DNA of 64,000 bases. It comes from CAYMNU01 sp964391885 (GTDB lineage Archaea; Altiarchaeota; Altiarchaeia; JAFGQM01). This document shows, one piece after another, positions 57,418 to 64,000 of this stretch (position 1 is the stretch's first letter; the number at the start of each line of letters is the position of its first letter). A program made the translations under genes and the position numbers. The notes beneath the pieces were generated by a model that saw nothing but the letters and a program-made list of their open reading frames with translations, had not been told where the DNA came from and did no database searches. The stretch covers positions 1 to 64,000 of the forward strand of contig CAYMNU010000075.1 in NCBI GenBank assembly GCA_964391885.1. The letters run 5' to 3'.

Positions 57418-58875
57418 CTAAACATATCCTGTCGCCTTCCTCTCTTCAGAAAGCAGATGGCTGCTTGAATGGTCTTTCGACTTACCTTTCCAGACGCTTC
57501 CGTAGCGGTCGACAAGCTGCTGCTCAACGCTTCTGCTGTTTTTCACAGCTTCCCTGACGTGCTTTGCTTCTATGAGCGCTGCGCCCTCTACATGGCAAAG
57601 GTCTCCGGCAAGCCTGATGACCCCTCCCAAGTCCCTTAGCCTTAGCGTAAGCGAATCCTTGGCACCATCGATTTCCAAGGCCCTCTTCTCGGCCTCTTTT
57701 ATTATCTCCTCGACCGCAGCCTTAGTCCCATGCGCTATCTTCTGGTCTATGAGGACCTCCTGCGAGAAAAACTGGGCGATACGCTCTACATTGTTTCTGT
57801 TCTTTGGCATATGTGTCTCTAAGAGCAGCTCGTAGCCGGAACCGACAATCCTAGACCTCAGCGGCGGCAGTATGCCTTCTATCTCATTAATGTTGCAGGC
57901 GCCTACGAATATGAAGTCGCAGGGGACTCGATTGACCTTAACGGCGGCGCCAGAAGAACTTGCGTTCATGCCGCTGATTGGAAAATGCTTCTCCTGCATG
58001 GCTGTCAGTATGTGATGCTGCAGCCGCTCTAACTGTGGTAGCTCATCTACGAATAACACGCCTTCATGCGCTTCGTGGATGGCCCCCGGTACTACTCTTT
58101 GGTATGGCTGGAGCCCTCCGGCTTCCTGCATGCCTCCCCAGGGGTCGTGCTTCACATCACCCAAAAGCTCAGTCTCTGAAGCCCCGGTTGCCTGGACAAA
58201 AGTATTTCTCTTCAGAGGCACGAGAACGCGGGTTCTCTTAAGCTTCTCCAGCTCATTGAGGTGCTTGAAGGCATCATTGTCTATTATCTTGACCTTTCCG
58301 TCTATGTTTTGGTAGACGAGGATTTCCTCCTTGCCTTTTTTATCGGTTCTGCTTACCTGTACTTCCTCTTCAGGATACTCGTACATCTCTACGTTGAACA
58401 CCTGCGAAAGAAGATCGGAGAATGGTGAGCTTCTGACTTTGCTGTCGTACTTCCAGTCCCCGCAATGCGGGCAGGAATCTTCTTCGCTGCTACTAGTCTT
58501 TTTACACTTCGAGCACCTGAAGCCCAGCCTCTCAGCTATGTCAGGCGGTATCTCATCAGGCTCAACAATCTTCCCTTCTGCCTTCTTTTCCAGGCTTTTG
58601 TGCCTCTTCAGCTCCTCGGCACCCCTGGTAAGGACGAAAGGCCTTTCTGGCGTCTGGGGATTATGCGCGATGACGATTTCCTGGTTTGGCTTGGGTATGT
58701 GATATGCAAGAGACTTCGCGAGCATGCTTTTTCCAACGCCAGGGGGCCCGACCAGCAGCATGTGCCGCTTCTGGCGGGCTGCTATCTTGGCTATGCTTAT
58801 CGCCTTTTCCTGGCCTATTATCATGTCCAGAGGGTCCCGCGGAAGGGGAATCTGGGAAGTGTCGTCGAAGTCCAT
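57418..58875 (-). CDS. LonB-like AAA+ ATPase lacking the protease domain
   Basis: A 485-residue protein. The start is ATG 58875; a longer open frame to 59109 is an artefact of the antisense Pro-rich gene. Walker A is GPPGVGKSM (43-51), Walker B GVLFVDELPQL (272-282). LLGDVKHDPW and the surrounding sequence resemble the archaeal LonB AAA module. Instead of the usual membrane-anchor insertion there is a zinc ribbon (C121, C124, C135, C138). No Ser-Lys protease domain follows; the chain ends 27 residues after VEQQLVDRY. It may be a stand-alone remodelling ATPase. Confidence 0.85.
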   Translation of the reverse strand: MDFDDTSQIPLPRDPLDMIIGQEKAISIAKIAARQKRHMLLVGPPGVGKSMLAKSLAYHIPKPNQEIVIAHNPQTPERPFVLTRGAEELKRHKSLEKKAEGKIVEPDEIPPDIAERLGFRCSKCKKTSSSEEDSCPHCGDWKYDSKVRSSPFSDLLSQVFNVEMYEYPEEEVQVSRTDKKGKEEILVYQNIDGKVKIIDNDAFKHLNELEKLKRTRVLVPLKRNTFVQATGASETELLGDVKHDPWGGMQEAGGLQPYQRVVPGAIHEAHEGVLFVDELPQLERLQHHILTAMQEKHFPISGMNASSSGAAVKVNRVPCDFIFVGACNINEIEGILPPLRSRIVGSGYELLLETHMPKNRNNVERIAQFFSQEVLIDQKIAHGTKAAVEEIIKEAEKRALEIDGAKDSLTLRLRDLGGVIRLAGDLCHVEGAALIEAKHVREAVKNSRSVEQQLVDRYGSVWKGKSKDHSSSHLLSEERKATGYV

Positions 58876-58968
58876 CCCTAAATACTTAGAAGGAAGATTA
58901 CTATAAAGGCAAACTAAAACGGCACTAGGACGCATTTTTATAAGACTATCCCTTAAAATAATTATAAG

Positions 58969-60435
58969 ATGTACCCGCAAGACCCGAACCAGAACCAACA
59001 ACCGCAGCAATACCAGCAGCCACCGCAGCCTGCGCAGCCTTATTATCCTCCCCAACCCCCTCAAAACCCTCCCCAGGCTCCTCCCCAATATCCTCAAGCG
59101 CCACCGCATTATCCTCCTCAGTATCCACAGGCCCCAAAAAAGAGCTATACCAGCTTGATAATAGGAATAGCCGCTGTCGCAATCATAGCAGTTCTACTGC
59201 TATTACTTCTCCCCCCAATGCTTCAGGGCGCTACCGAAGCCCCGCAGCTTGAAACAGGCTGCGAGAAAGGTGTTTATGACGAAGCCTCAGGCAAGTGCCT
59301 TTACGAGCCCGAAGTTGACATCGCCTGCGCAGACGGCAGCTATAACAGGGTTACCGGCAAATGCGAGGTCGAGCCGAACACAGACATAGTATGCCTGCGC
59401 GGGACTTATGACTCAAGCATAAAAAACTGCATCTATTACCCGCAGGTGGAAAACGTCTGCGAGGAAGGCGTCTATAACTCTATTCAGGGTTTCTGCGAGC
59501 TGGCTGCGGAACTAGTGCCCTCGTGCGAAAAAGGCTCATACGATTCATCCAAGGACAAATGCGTATATACTCCCGAGACCTCTGCTCTGTGCAGCGTAGG
59601 TAGCTACGATGCTGGCAAAGACAAGTGCGTGACCAATCCGCAGAAGATTTATGTCTGCGATACGGGAGTGCTCGCTTATGAGGGTGGTGTGGCAGTCTGC
59701 AAGACTGCTGCCCCCGAGAGCCCGAGCCCATCTACTCCCGGAACTGACCCCGGAGAGTCCGAGCCGGCACCGGTTGATGATGATCCGCCCGAACCAGATG
59801 AAGGCAGAGAGCCCTGGACCTTAGAAACCGAGGACTTCACGCTTGGGATACAGAGGATAACCCTGAACGACGATAAGGATAACGTAGACGAGGTCGAGCT
59901 GCTTTTTGAGAAGAGCAGCAGCCCGGAAATGCACATAGCCCTCGAAATCTGGAGGGGTGAGACCAAATACTCATCATACGTCCTTGCTGCGGGTAACTAC
60001 CCCCCTGTGTATATAAGAATCGGCCGCGAGCACGAGACTACGTCCCTGGCATCCAACTACTTTAAACTATCTACTCCCGTTGAAGACAACAACTGCATGG
60101 ACCAGTTAACCGGATGTTCCGTATATAAGGTTAAAAGTATACTCGATGTCATGATTCCCGGTGGAAAATACGGCCACACTGGCGTTGCCTGCAAAAACTA
60201 TAATCGCGATAATTTTTTGATAAAAAATAACAACAAGTATTGTGGTCCTGTGGCACTGGAACAAATAGATTATATATCCAATGACTGTGCCTCCCTCTGG
60301 AGGCCCTGTAGCATCCCCCCCGGGGATTATGAGCTAAGAGTAAGGCTATATGAATATGTCAAGAGCGAGCATAATGTCCTCGGAGTCGTCAGGAAGGTGT
60401 TCCAGCTCGGCCCTGACGCCCCAAAGATACAATGA
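58969..60435 (+). CDS. Membrane-anchored protein with seven 22-residue Cys repeats
   Basis: A 488-residue protein. The first about 57 residues are Pro/Gln/Tyr-rich and low complexity; a helix (about 62-84) anchors it. Residues 98-251 are seven repeats of about 22 residues, each normally C-x2-G-x-Y-x6-C (CEKGVYD, CADGSYN, CLRGTYD, CEEGVYN, CEKGSYD, CSVGSYD, CDTGV); only the last is degenerate. An acidic Pro/Ser linker follows, then a beta-rich C-terminal domain with several Cys. Repeats of this shape recall chitin-binding tails, but I claim no ligand. Overlaps the next gene by four bases. It is divergent from the Lon-like gene. Confidence 0.75.
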   Translation: MYPQDPNQNQQPQQYQQPPQPAQPYYPPQPPQNPPQAPPQYPQAPPHYPPQYPQAPKKSYTSLIIGIAAVAIIAVLLLLLLPPMLQGATEAPQLETGCEKGVYDEASGKCLYEPEVDIACADGSYNRVTGKCEVEPNTDIVCLRGTYDSSIKNCIYYPQVENVCEEGVYNSIQGFCELAAELVPSCEKGSYDSSKDKCVYTPETSALCSVGSYDAGKDKCVTNPQKIYVCDTGVLAYEGGVAVCKTAAPESPSPSTPGTDPGESEPAPVDDDPPEPDEGREPWTLETEDFTLGIQRITLNDDKDNVDEVELLFEKSSSPEMHIALEIWRGETKYSSYVLAAGNYPPVYIRIGREHETTSLASNYFKLSTPVEDNNCMDQLTGCSVYKVKSILDVMIPGGKYGHTGVACKNYNRDNFLIKNNNKYCGPVALEQIDYISNDCASLWRPCSIPPGDYELRVRLYEYVKSEHNVLGVVRKVFQLGPDAPKIQ

Positions 60436-61385
60436 TGGACGAAGAAACTACATCCAAGGTTCGCGATGCAATCCAGAAGGCAAAGAGCCAGGGCAGGACC
60501 GACGAGGAGATCAAGCAGTTCATGTTGGATGCAGGATATTCCGGCGCAGAGATAGCCCCCTTCTTTTCAGCTTCGCCAATAAGTAGCCCCGTTCCCACAC
60601 CCTCCACCAACCTCCCTGCACAAGGCGTCTGTTGTCCAAACTGCGGAGCTAGCAACAGTCCAGGGGCAAGGTTCTGTGCGGCCTGCGGAAACAATTTTAC
60701 GGAACCTATCCCTCCTCAGCCAACTCAGCAGCCACCCCAACAAACACCCCCCCAGCCAATTCAGCAAGCTCCCACGTCTCCGCCCCCCACCACACCTCCA
60801 TCTTATCCCTCCCAAACCCCTGTGCCTGCATATACCCCCGCCCCAAAACCTTCTTACACTGCAGCCTCTGGAAGCAGTTCAGGCAAAAAGAAGATAATAA
60901 TCATGGCGATAGTAATAGCGGTTATTGCAGTATCTGCATATGTAATTTTCATGATGTTCGACCCAGCTAGTTCTGCAAGGGCCGAATGCGAGGCTGAGCT
61001 TAAACAGGACATCATGGGCCGATACGGCGTGACTGAAGCGGAGTTAATGGCTGCAGAGCGATACGCTGATATGTTATATAACGACGACGCAATCTATCGC
61101 TGCATGAGGGAAAAGGCGGTCGAGAAACGCAATGCGGCTATCTGCAACAGTATTCCTCTTATAATGGGCTCCAGCCACAGGGAGCGATGCTTCCAAGATG
61201 TAGTCACAAAGAATTATGATTCCAGTGCATGCCAATACCTCTCAGCTGATGATAGGAATAAATGTTACAGCTTCATAGCCTGCAACACCGGGCAGTATAA
61301 CCTATGCGATAACATACCCGACCCAAGTGACAGGGATCGCTGCAAAAGCTCGACGCGATACTGCTCAAGCTCATTCTATATTTGA
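60432..61385 (+). CDS. UBA-like/zinc-ribbon membrane-anchored protein
   Basis: A 317-residue protein. N-terminal UBA-like helical domain (1-45: KVRDAIQKAKSQGRTDEEIKQFMLDAGYSGAEI), a zinc ribbon (about 67-90: CCPNCGASNSPGARFCAACGNNF), a Pro/Gln/Thr-rich linker, one helix (about 156-176), then a Cys-rich extracellular domain with about ten Cys. The layout echoes the gene at 26174. It overlaps the preceding gene by four bases (ATGA), so the two are coupled. Function unknown; the zinc ribbon and helical domain would be cytosolic. Confidence 0.7.
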   Translation: MMDEETTSKVRDAIQKAKSQGRTDEEIKQFMLDAGYSGAEIAPFFSASPISSPVPTPSTNLPAQGVCCPNCGASNSPGARFCAACGNNFTEPIPPQPTQQPPQQTPPQPIQQAPTSPPPTTPPSYPSQTPVPAYTPAPKPSYTAASGSSSGKKKIIIMAIVIAVIAVSAYVIFMMFDPASSARAECEAELKQDIMGRYGVTEAELMAAERYADMLYNDDAIYRCMREKAVEKRNAAICNSIPLIMGSSHRERCFQDVVTKNYDSSACQYLSADDRNKCYSFIACNTGQYNLCDNIPDPSDRDRCKSSTRYCSSSFYI

Positions 61386-61501
61386 AAGGATTCTCTACTT
61401 GGATTGGTATGAATTAGTCAACACCACTTCCGTTATATCTTTTTATTCAGGTGCCCAGTGTTCACCAGACCCTGACAAATACCACTATAATAAAAAGATT
61501 T

Positions 61502-61519
61502 GAGCGGCATAATCCGCTC
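61502..61519. terminator. Hairpin between convergent genes
   Basis: TGAGCGG-CATAAT-CCGCTCA is a 7-bp stem in the gap between the convergent zinc-ribbon gene (60432, plus) and dnaG (minus). On the minus strand it is followed by AAATCTTTTTATT. It is 39 bases beyond the first dnaG terminator and may back it up. Confidence 0.45.
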
Positions 61520-61529
61520 ATATTAAAAA

Positions 61530-61558
61530 AAGAAAAAACCAAGGGGCTCTCACCCCTT
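61530..61558 (-). terminator. dnaG terminator
   Basis: AAGGGG (61541-61546) and CCCCTT (61553-61558) form a stem overlapping the dnaG stop codon, with a 6-nt loop. On the minus strand the stem runs into TTGGTTTTTTCTTTTTTT, a clear T-run. Confidence 0.65.
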
Positions 61559-62901
61559 TAGAACTTCGTGACAATCACCTTGTCCTTAGGCGGCTTCAGA
61601 TTGCCTGCAGTCGTGATGCCCACGACGTACTTGCAGCCCTTCGCCAGCTCAAGCAGCTCATTAGTCACGATATCATCGATGACGATTGCAGTAGCTTTTT
61701 TCAGCTCCTTTGCTTTCTTCAGGCTGACAATATCCACCTTCGCCAGCTCCTCGAACTTGTCGTCAAGAATCAGGGCCTGGTTTTTTATCGTTCCCAGCTT
61801 TTCAAGCAGCTTGTCTCCTTCTGAAGACCTTACTGGCTCTTCATGCCTTGGGGTTCTGCTTGGCCTATCCCTGGACTCGCGCCTCTCGCGGGGCTCTCTC
61901 CTGTCTCTGGAATCCCTTCCAGAATCTCGTCTTTCACTGCGTTCCGGCCTGCTGTCACGCCTATCGCTCCGCTCAGGCCTGCTTTCGCGCCTGTCGCTGC
62001 TGCGCCCCCTGCTGGGCGGCTGCTCACGGCTTCTTCTAGGCTCTTTGCCTTTCTCGTCCTTAGCAGAATCATCATCTATCTCTTTTAATACTTCCTCAGC
62101 GTCCTTCTTTCTCCTCAGGGACATGATGATCTCCTTCCGTGCCAGGCCTTCAACTTCCCTTCCTGTAGGCGCCTTGGATACATGGTCCACCTTTACGCCC
62201 GCATTCTTCAAAGACTTCAGGATGAGGTCTCCTCCCCTGTCGCCGTCCACAAAGACAGTCACTTCCTTGCCTTTGGTGATATCTACAATCTCTGCAGGTA
62301 TCTTTATGCCACCTACGGCGATTGAATTTTTAATGCCATTTCTCAGCAGGTTAAGAACGTCCGCCCTTCCCTCGACTATTATTATTTCCTTGCCGTTCTC
62401 GCATTCGGGACCTGCGTCCAGGCCTTTCAAAGTGGTTATATTGTCAGTCCTGATGCCTTCCCTGAGCTCTTCGCTGATTTCCTTGGAGTCGGGCATCTCG
62501 TCTGCCATGAACGTTTTCAAGAGCTGTCTTGCCCTGTCAACGACCGCCTTCCTCTTGTCTTCTCTCACATCCTCGATGTTCGTTATATTGAACTTCGCGT
62601 CGCAGGGGCCGACCCTAGTTATAGTCTCCACTCCTGCCGCTATTATAGATGTCTCTACCATGTCCAGGCTTGAGGGGATGGTAACATGGGCCTTAGTTAT
62701 TCCGCCCTTTGTATCCATTGTGGCGTCGATGCGCCCAATCCTTCCCGACTTCTGAAGCTCCCTCAAATCGAGGTCTTCTCCGAGAAGTCCTTCCGTCTGA
62801 CCGAAAATGGCGCCAATCAAATCTGGCTTTTCCACGAGGCCAGTAGCTTCGGCCTCAGCGTGTATCACGTATTTTATTATGTCTACAGGTGCTTTGCTCA
62901 T
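61558..62901 (-). CDS. dnaG: Archaeal DnaG-type primase with Arg/Ser/Asp-rich linker
   Basis: A 447-residue archaeal DnaG with a Toprim core: EIIIVEGRADVLNLL (Glu) and VFVDGDRGGDLI (Asp-x-Asp). The N-terminal about 170 residues match the archaeal family, and the C-terminal part (from about 365) holds LEKLGTIKNQALILDDKFEEL. Between them, about residues 284-363, lies a linker of repeated R-S-D/E-R units (such as ERSDRRDSRPERSERRDSG), unlike normal archaeal DnaG. Archaeal DnaG binds the exosome, so the linker may be an RNA- or protein-binding tether. It ends in a T-run terminator. Confidence 0.93.
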   Translation of the reverse strand: MSKAPVDIIKYVIHAEAEATGLVEKPDLIGAIFGQTEGLLGEDLDLRELQKSGRIGRIDATMDTKGGITKAHVTIPSSLDMVETSIIAAGVETITRVGPCDAKFNITNIEDVREDKRKAVVDRARQLLKTFMADEMPDSKEISEELREGIRTDNITTLKGLDAGPECENGKEIIIVEGRADVLNLLRNGIKNSIAVGGIKIPAEIVDITKGKEVTVFVDGDRGGDLILKSLKNAGVKVDHVSKAPTGREVEGLARKEIIMSLRRKKDAEEVLKEIDDDSAKDEKGKEPRRSREQPPSRGRSSDRRESRPERSDRRDSRPERSERRDSGRDSRDRREPRERRESRDRPSRTPRHEEPVRSSEGDKLLEKLGTIKNQALILDDKFEELAKVDIVSLKKAKELKKATAIVIDDIVTNELLELAKGCKYVVGITTAGNLKPPKDKVIVTKF

Positions 62902-62941
62902 TTTTTGTTCTCCTATTAATTTATTCTATCTTTATCTGCTC

Positions 62942-63247
62942 TTATTCTTTCTTCGGGCAGAATTGCGCCAAGCGCTCTTCCGCCTCGCTAAGGGTTGTGC
63001 CAAGAACGAGTACCTCTTTGTCTTTTGACCGGGCTCCACTCACGATAGCTGCTTCTTTCCCGAAAAGGGAAGAAAAAAATCCTTCTAATGAAAGGTTGGC
63101 CGCACCCTTTAGCGCGGGCTCTTTCGTCTTGATCCTGAGTGAATTCCTCCAGTCATCGTACTCGCAAAGCGCGGTTTTGCTTGCGCCTGGTATTACCCGG
63201 ATGCGCAGTACCACGCCATTATCGACAACCCTTATTGCTTTATGCAT
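62942..63247 (-). CDS. DUF167/YggU-family protein
   Basis: A 101-residue protein with a VLRIRVIPGASKTAL N-terminus and the KTKEPALKGAANLSLEGFFSSLFG core, matching DUF167 (YggU). A GARSKDKEVLVLG segment follows. Function is unknown; the family is widespread in archaea. It is 40 bases upstream of dnaG in the direction of transcription, and a strongly structured leader lies just before its ATG (63254-63371). Confidence 0.8.
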   Translation of the reverse strand: MHKAIRVVDNGVVLRIRVIPGASKTALCEYDDWRNSLRIKTKEPALKGAANLSLEGFFSSLFGKEAAIVSGARSKDKEVLVLGTTLSEAEERLAQFCPKKE

Positions 63248-63253
63248 GTTAAA

Positions 63254-63371
63254 AGCCCGTTTCCCAAGCCGTATTGGCCCGTTGGAAACAGGCTATTAGA
63301 GTTATGCCCCTCATAACGCTCAGCCTCACAGATGCGCGAATGCGCCCTTAGCCGAGTTGACCCAGAGGGGC
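63254..63371 (-). ncRNA. Candidate structured RNA or leader upstream of DUF167
   Basis: Two adjacent structures are visible on the minus strand. Element 1 (63306-63371): basal stem GCCCCUC/GAGGGGC, an internal loop, a second stem CUCGGCU/AGGCUGAG, a K-turn-like bulge (UGU-GA) and an apical GCGC-AUUC-GCGC hairpin; AUA follows the basal stem. Element 2 (63254-63294): 11-bp stem AGCCUGUUUCC/GGAAACGGGCU, ending four bases before the DUF167 start region. Element 1 is laid out like an archaeal H/ACA guide. The plus strand would instead end GAGGGGCTTTTTT, so direction is unproven. Confidence 0.45.
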
Positions 63372-63525
63372 TTTTTTGTATCGCGTTGTATTGTTAATCC
63401 CTCATGGTTTAATCGGTCGCCCGATACAGCAGTAGTCAGGATTACGCCCCAAAGCGATGATTATGTTGATGTTAAAGGCTTAAAAAGGGGAATTTTAATA
63501 TTTTGCCCCCTAAATTAACCTAACA

Positions 63526-64000
63526 ATGCCAAAACCACCCAAACGACCTAGCAGCAAGGCTCAGAACGCAGTAACTAACGTTGAATCTGTTTCTAAACAT
63601 ATGCGTCGCATACTAATTAGAGATCCTGCATATCGGGTATTCCCTGTAAATCCGACACTTGAAAAGGAGATTACGGCACGCTTTGGCAAGCATGTCTACA
63701 AGATTTTGGAACGGCATCCTGAGCTCTATCTTGGACAGCAAACGCTCCGCCAGGTAAGATTATTGAGGAAAGCAAAACAAGCGCACATGGATAACCTAAA
63801 GCCCGGTGCGGTGAACACAGCCGAGCCGCTGCGCCACTTTGTGAATGCTTCAAGGGCCAGGAAAAAGAGCCTGACTGCATTGCATGCAGAATTAGTTGCA
63901 GACGAGATGAGGGCTAGAATAGAGGGCAGCACCGGCATGTTCGACAGTACAGGGGAGCATATAGGGCAAACGCAAAAGCAAGAAGCAAGGTTCAGGAAGC
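63526..64000 (+). CDS. Hypothetical protein, cut by the window end
   Basis: An open frame from ATG 63526 runs off the window with at least 158 codons. It begins MPKPPKRPSSKAQNAVTN and continues with Arg/Lys-rich helical sequence (SASRARKKSLTALHAELV as NASRARKKSLTALHAELVAD). A TATA-like TTTTAATATTTT and a GGGG...CCCC inverted repeat lie upstream. No signal peptide, membrane segment or known motif appears in the visible part. Its 3' end is outside the window. Confidence 0.55.
   Translation, partial: MPKPPKRPSSKAQNAVTNVESVSKHMRRILIRDPAYRVFPVNPTLEKEITARFGKHVYKILERHPELYLGQQTLRQVRLLRKAKQAHMDNLKPGAVNTAEPLRHFVNASRARKKSLTALHAELVADEMRARIEGSTGMFDSTGEHIGQTQKQEARFRK

Noticed and set aside
58876..59109. 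A 78-codon N-terminal extension of the Lon-like ATPase
   Set aside because: It is antisense to the Pro/Gln-rich start of the gene at 58969, giving an odd Leu/Arg-rich stretch; ATG 58875 fits the family start.
61830..62088. Several antisense frames in the DnaG linker
   Set aside because: They arise from the repetitive Arg/Ser codons; no start signals or similarity.
63306..63444. A tRNA or split tRNA in the structured region
   Set aside because: No T-loop GTTCRANYC, anticodon arm or CCA-proximal pairing could be fitted; the folds do not form a cloverleaf.

Overview
The window is chromosomal DNA from an archaeon, very probably a DPANN-type lineage. Archaeal informational genes are aIF1A, aIF2-beta with a DUF424 protein, NMD3, DphB diphthine synthase, archaeal DnaG, RtcB with archease, and an MC1-type chromatin protein. 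Genes are short, densely packed and often overlap by 1-4 bases. There are many membrane-anchored Cys-rich or TSP3-repeat surface proteins with the CGDGxC motif common in DPANN genomes. Several metabolic genes look bacterial (GpmI, RibBA, RibD, superoxide reductase, ferredoxin:thioredoxin reductase, [FeFe]-hydrogenase). A Diapherotrites/Iainarchaeota-like affiliation is a guess; no rRNA or tRNA gene is visible to settle it.

Layout. 0-3.8 kb: a DUF3467-like protein, a TctA-like membrane protein, an MC1 protein and two surface or membrane genes. 3.8-7.8 kb: GpmI converging on an AhcY-deaminase operon for S-adenosylhomocysteine recycling. 7.8-15.6 kb: a six-gene MoxR / DUF58 / von Willebrand A operon. 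15.7-20 kb: class II aldolase, LsrF-like class I aldolase, zinc alcohol dehydrogenase, a membrane-anchored cytochrome b5 with a tiny bis-His membrane protein, and a WrbA flavodoxin. 20-23.7 kb: a seven-gene oxygen/ROS/iron operon (rubredoxin, ferritin, FprA, rubrerythrin, FTR beta, a second ferritin-like protein, superoxide reductase). 23.7-25.5 kb: a minimal [FeFe]-hydrogenase with its membrane companion. 25.5-36.9 kb: DNA repair, MTA/adenine salvage (MtnA, MtnP, Apt), a VapBC pair, translation factors, a CDF transporter, MscS and a ferredoxin.

37-43 kb: two large paralogous TSP3-repeat surface proteins flank a nitroreductase and a 260-bp block of nested hairpins; the paralogues share a 167-bp segment with one mismatch. 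43-53.3 kb: C1 and cofactor metabolism (a 51-residue MetV, MetF, MtdB, Fae-Hps, RibH, RibC, RibBA, RibD, a DHPS-like protein) and a branched-chain aminotransferase. 53.3-57.4 kb: RtcB carrying a 500-residue intein, a methyltransferase and archease. 57.4-64 kb: a LonB-like ATPase without a protease domain, two Cys-rich membrane-anchored proteins, DnaG with an Arg/Ser/Asp-rich linker, a DUF167 protein, a structured intergenic region and a gene cut by the window edge.

Taken together the genes suggest a fermentative anaerobe that disposes of electrons as H2 through a minimal hydrogenase, defends itself against oxygen with a rubredoxin-centred NAD(P)H-to-O2/superoxide system, makes pentose phosphate through Fae-Hps, and recycles SAM by-products. 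The best candidate for an unusual system is the minimal [FeFe]-hydrogenase, its membrane partner and the adjacent oxygen-defence operon. Second are the covarying hairpin element at 40.1-40.3 kb and the cytochrome b5/bis-His membrane pair.
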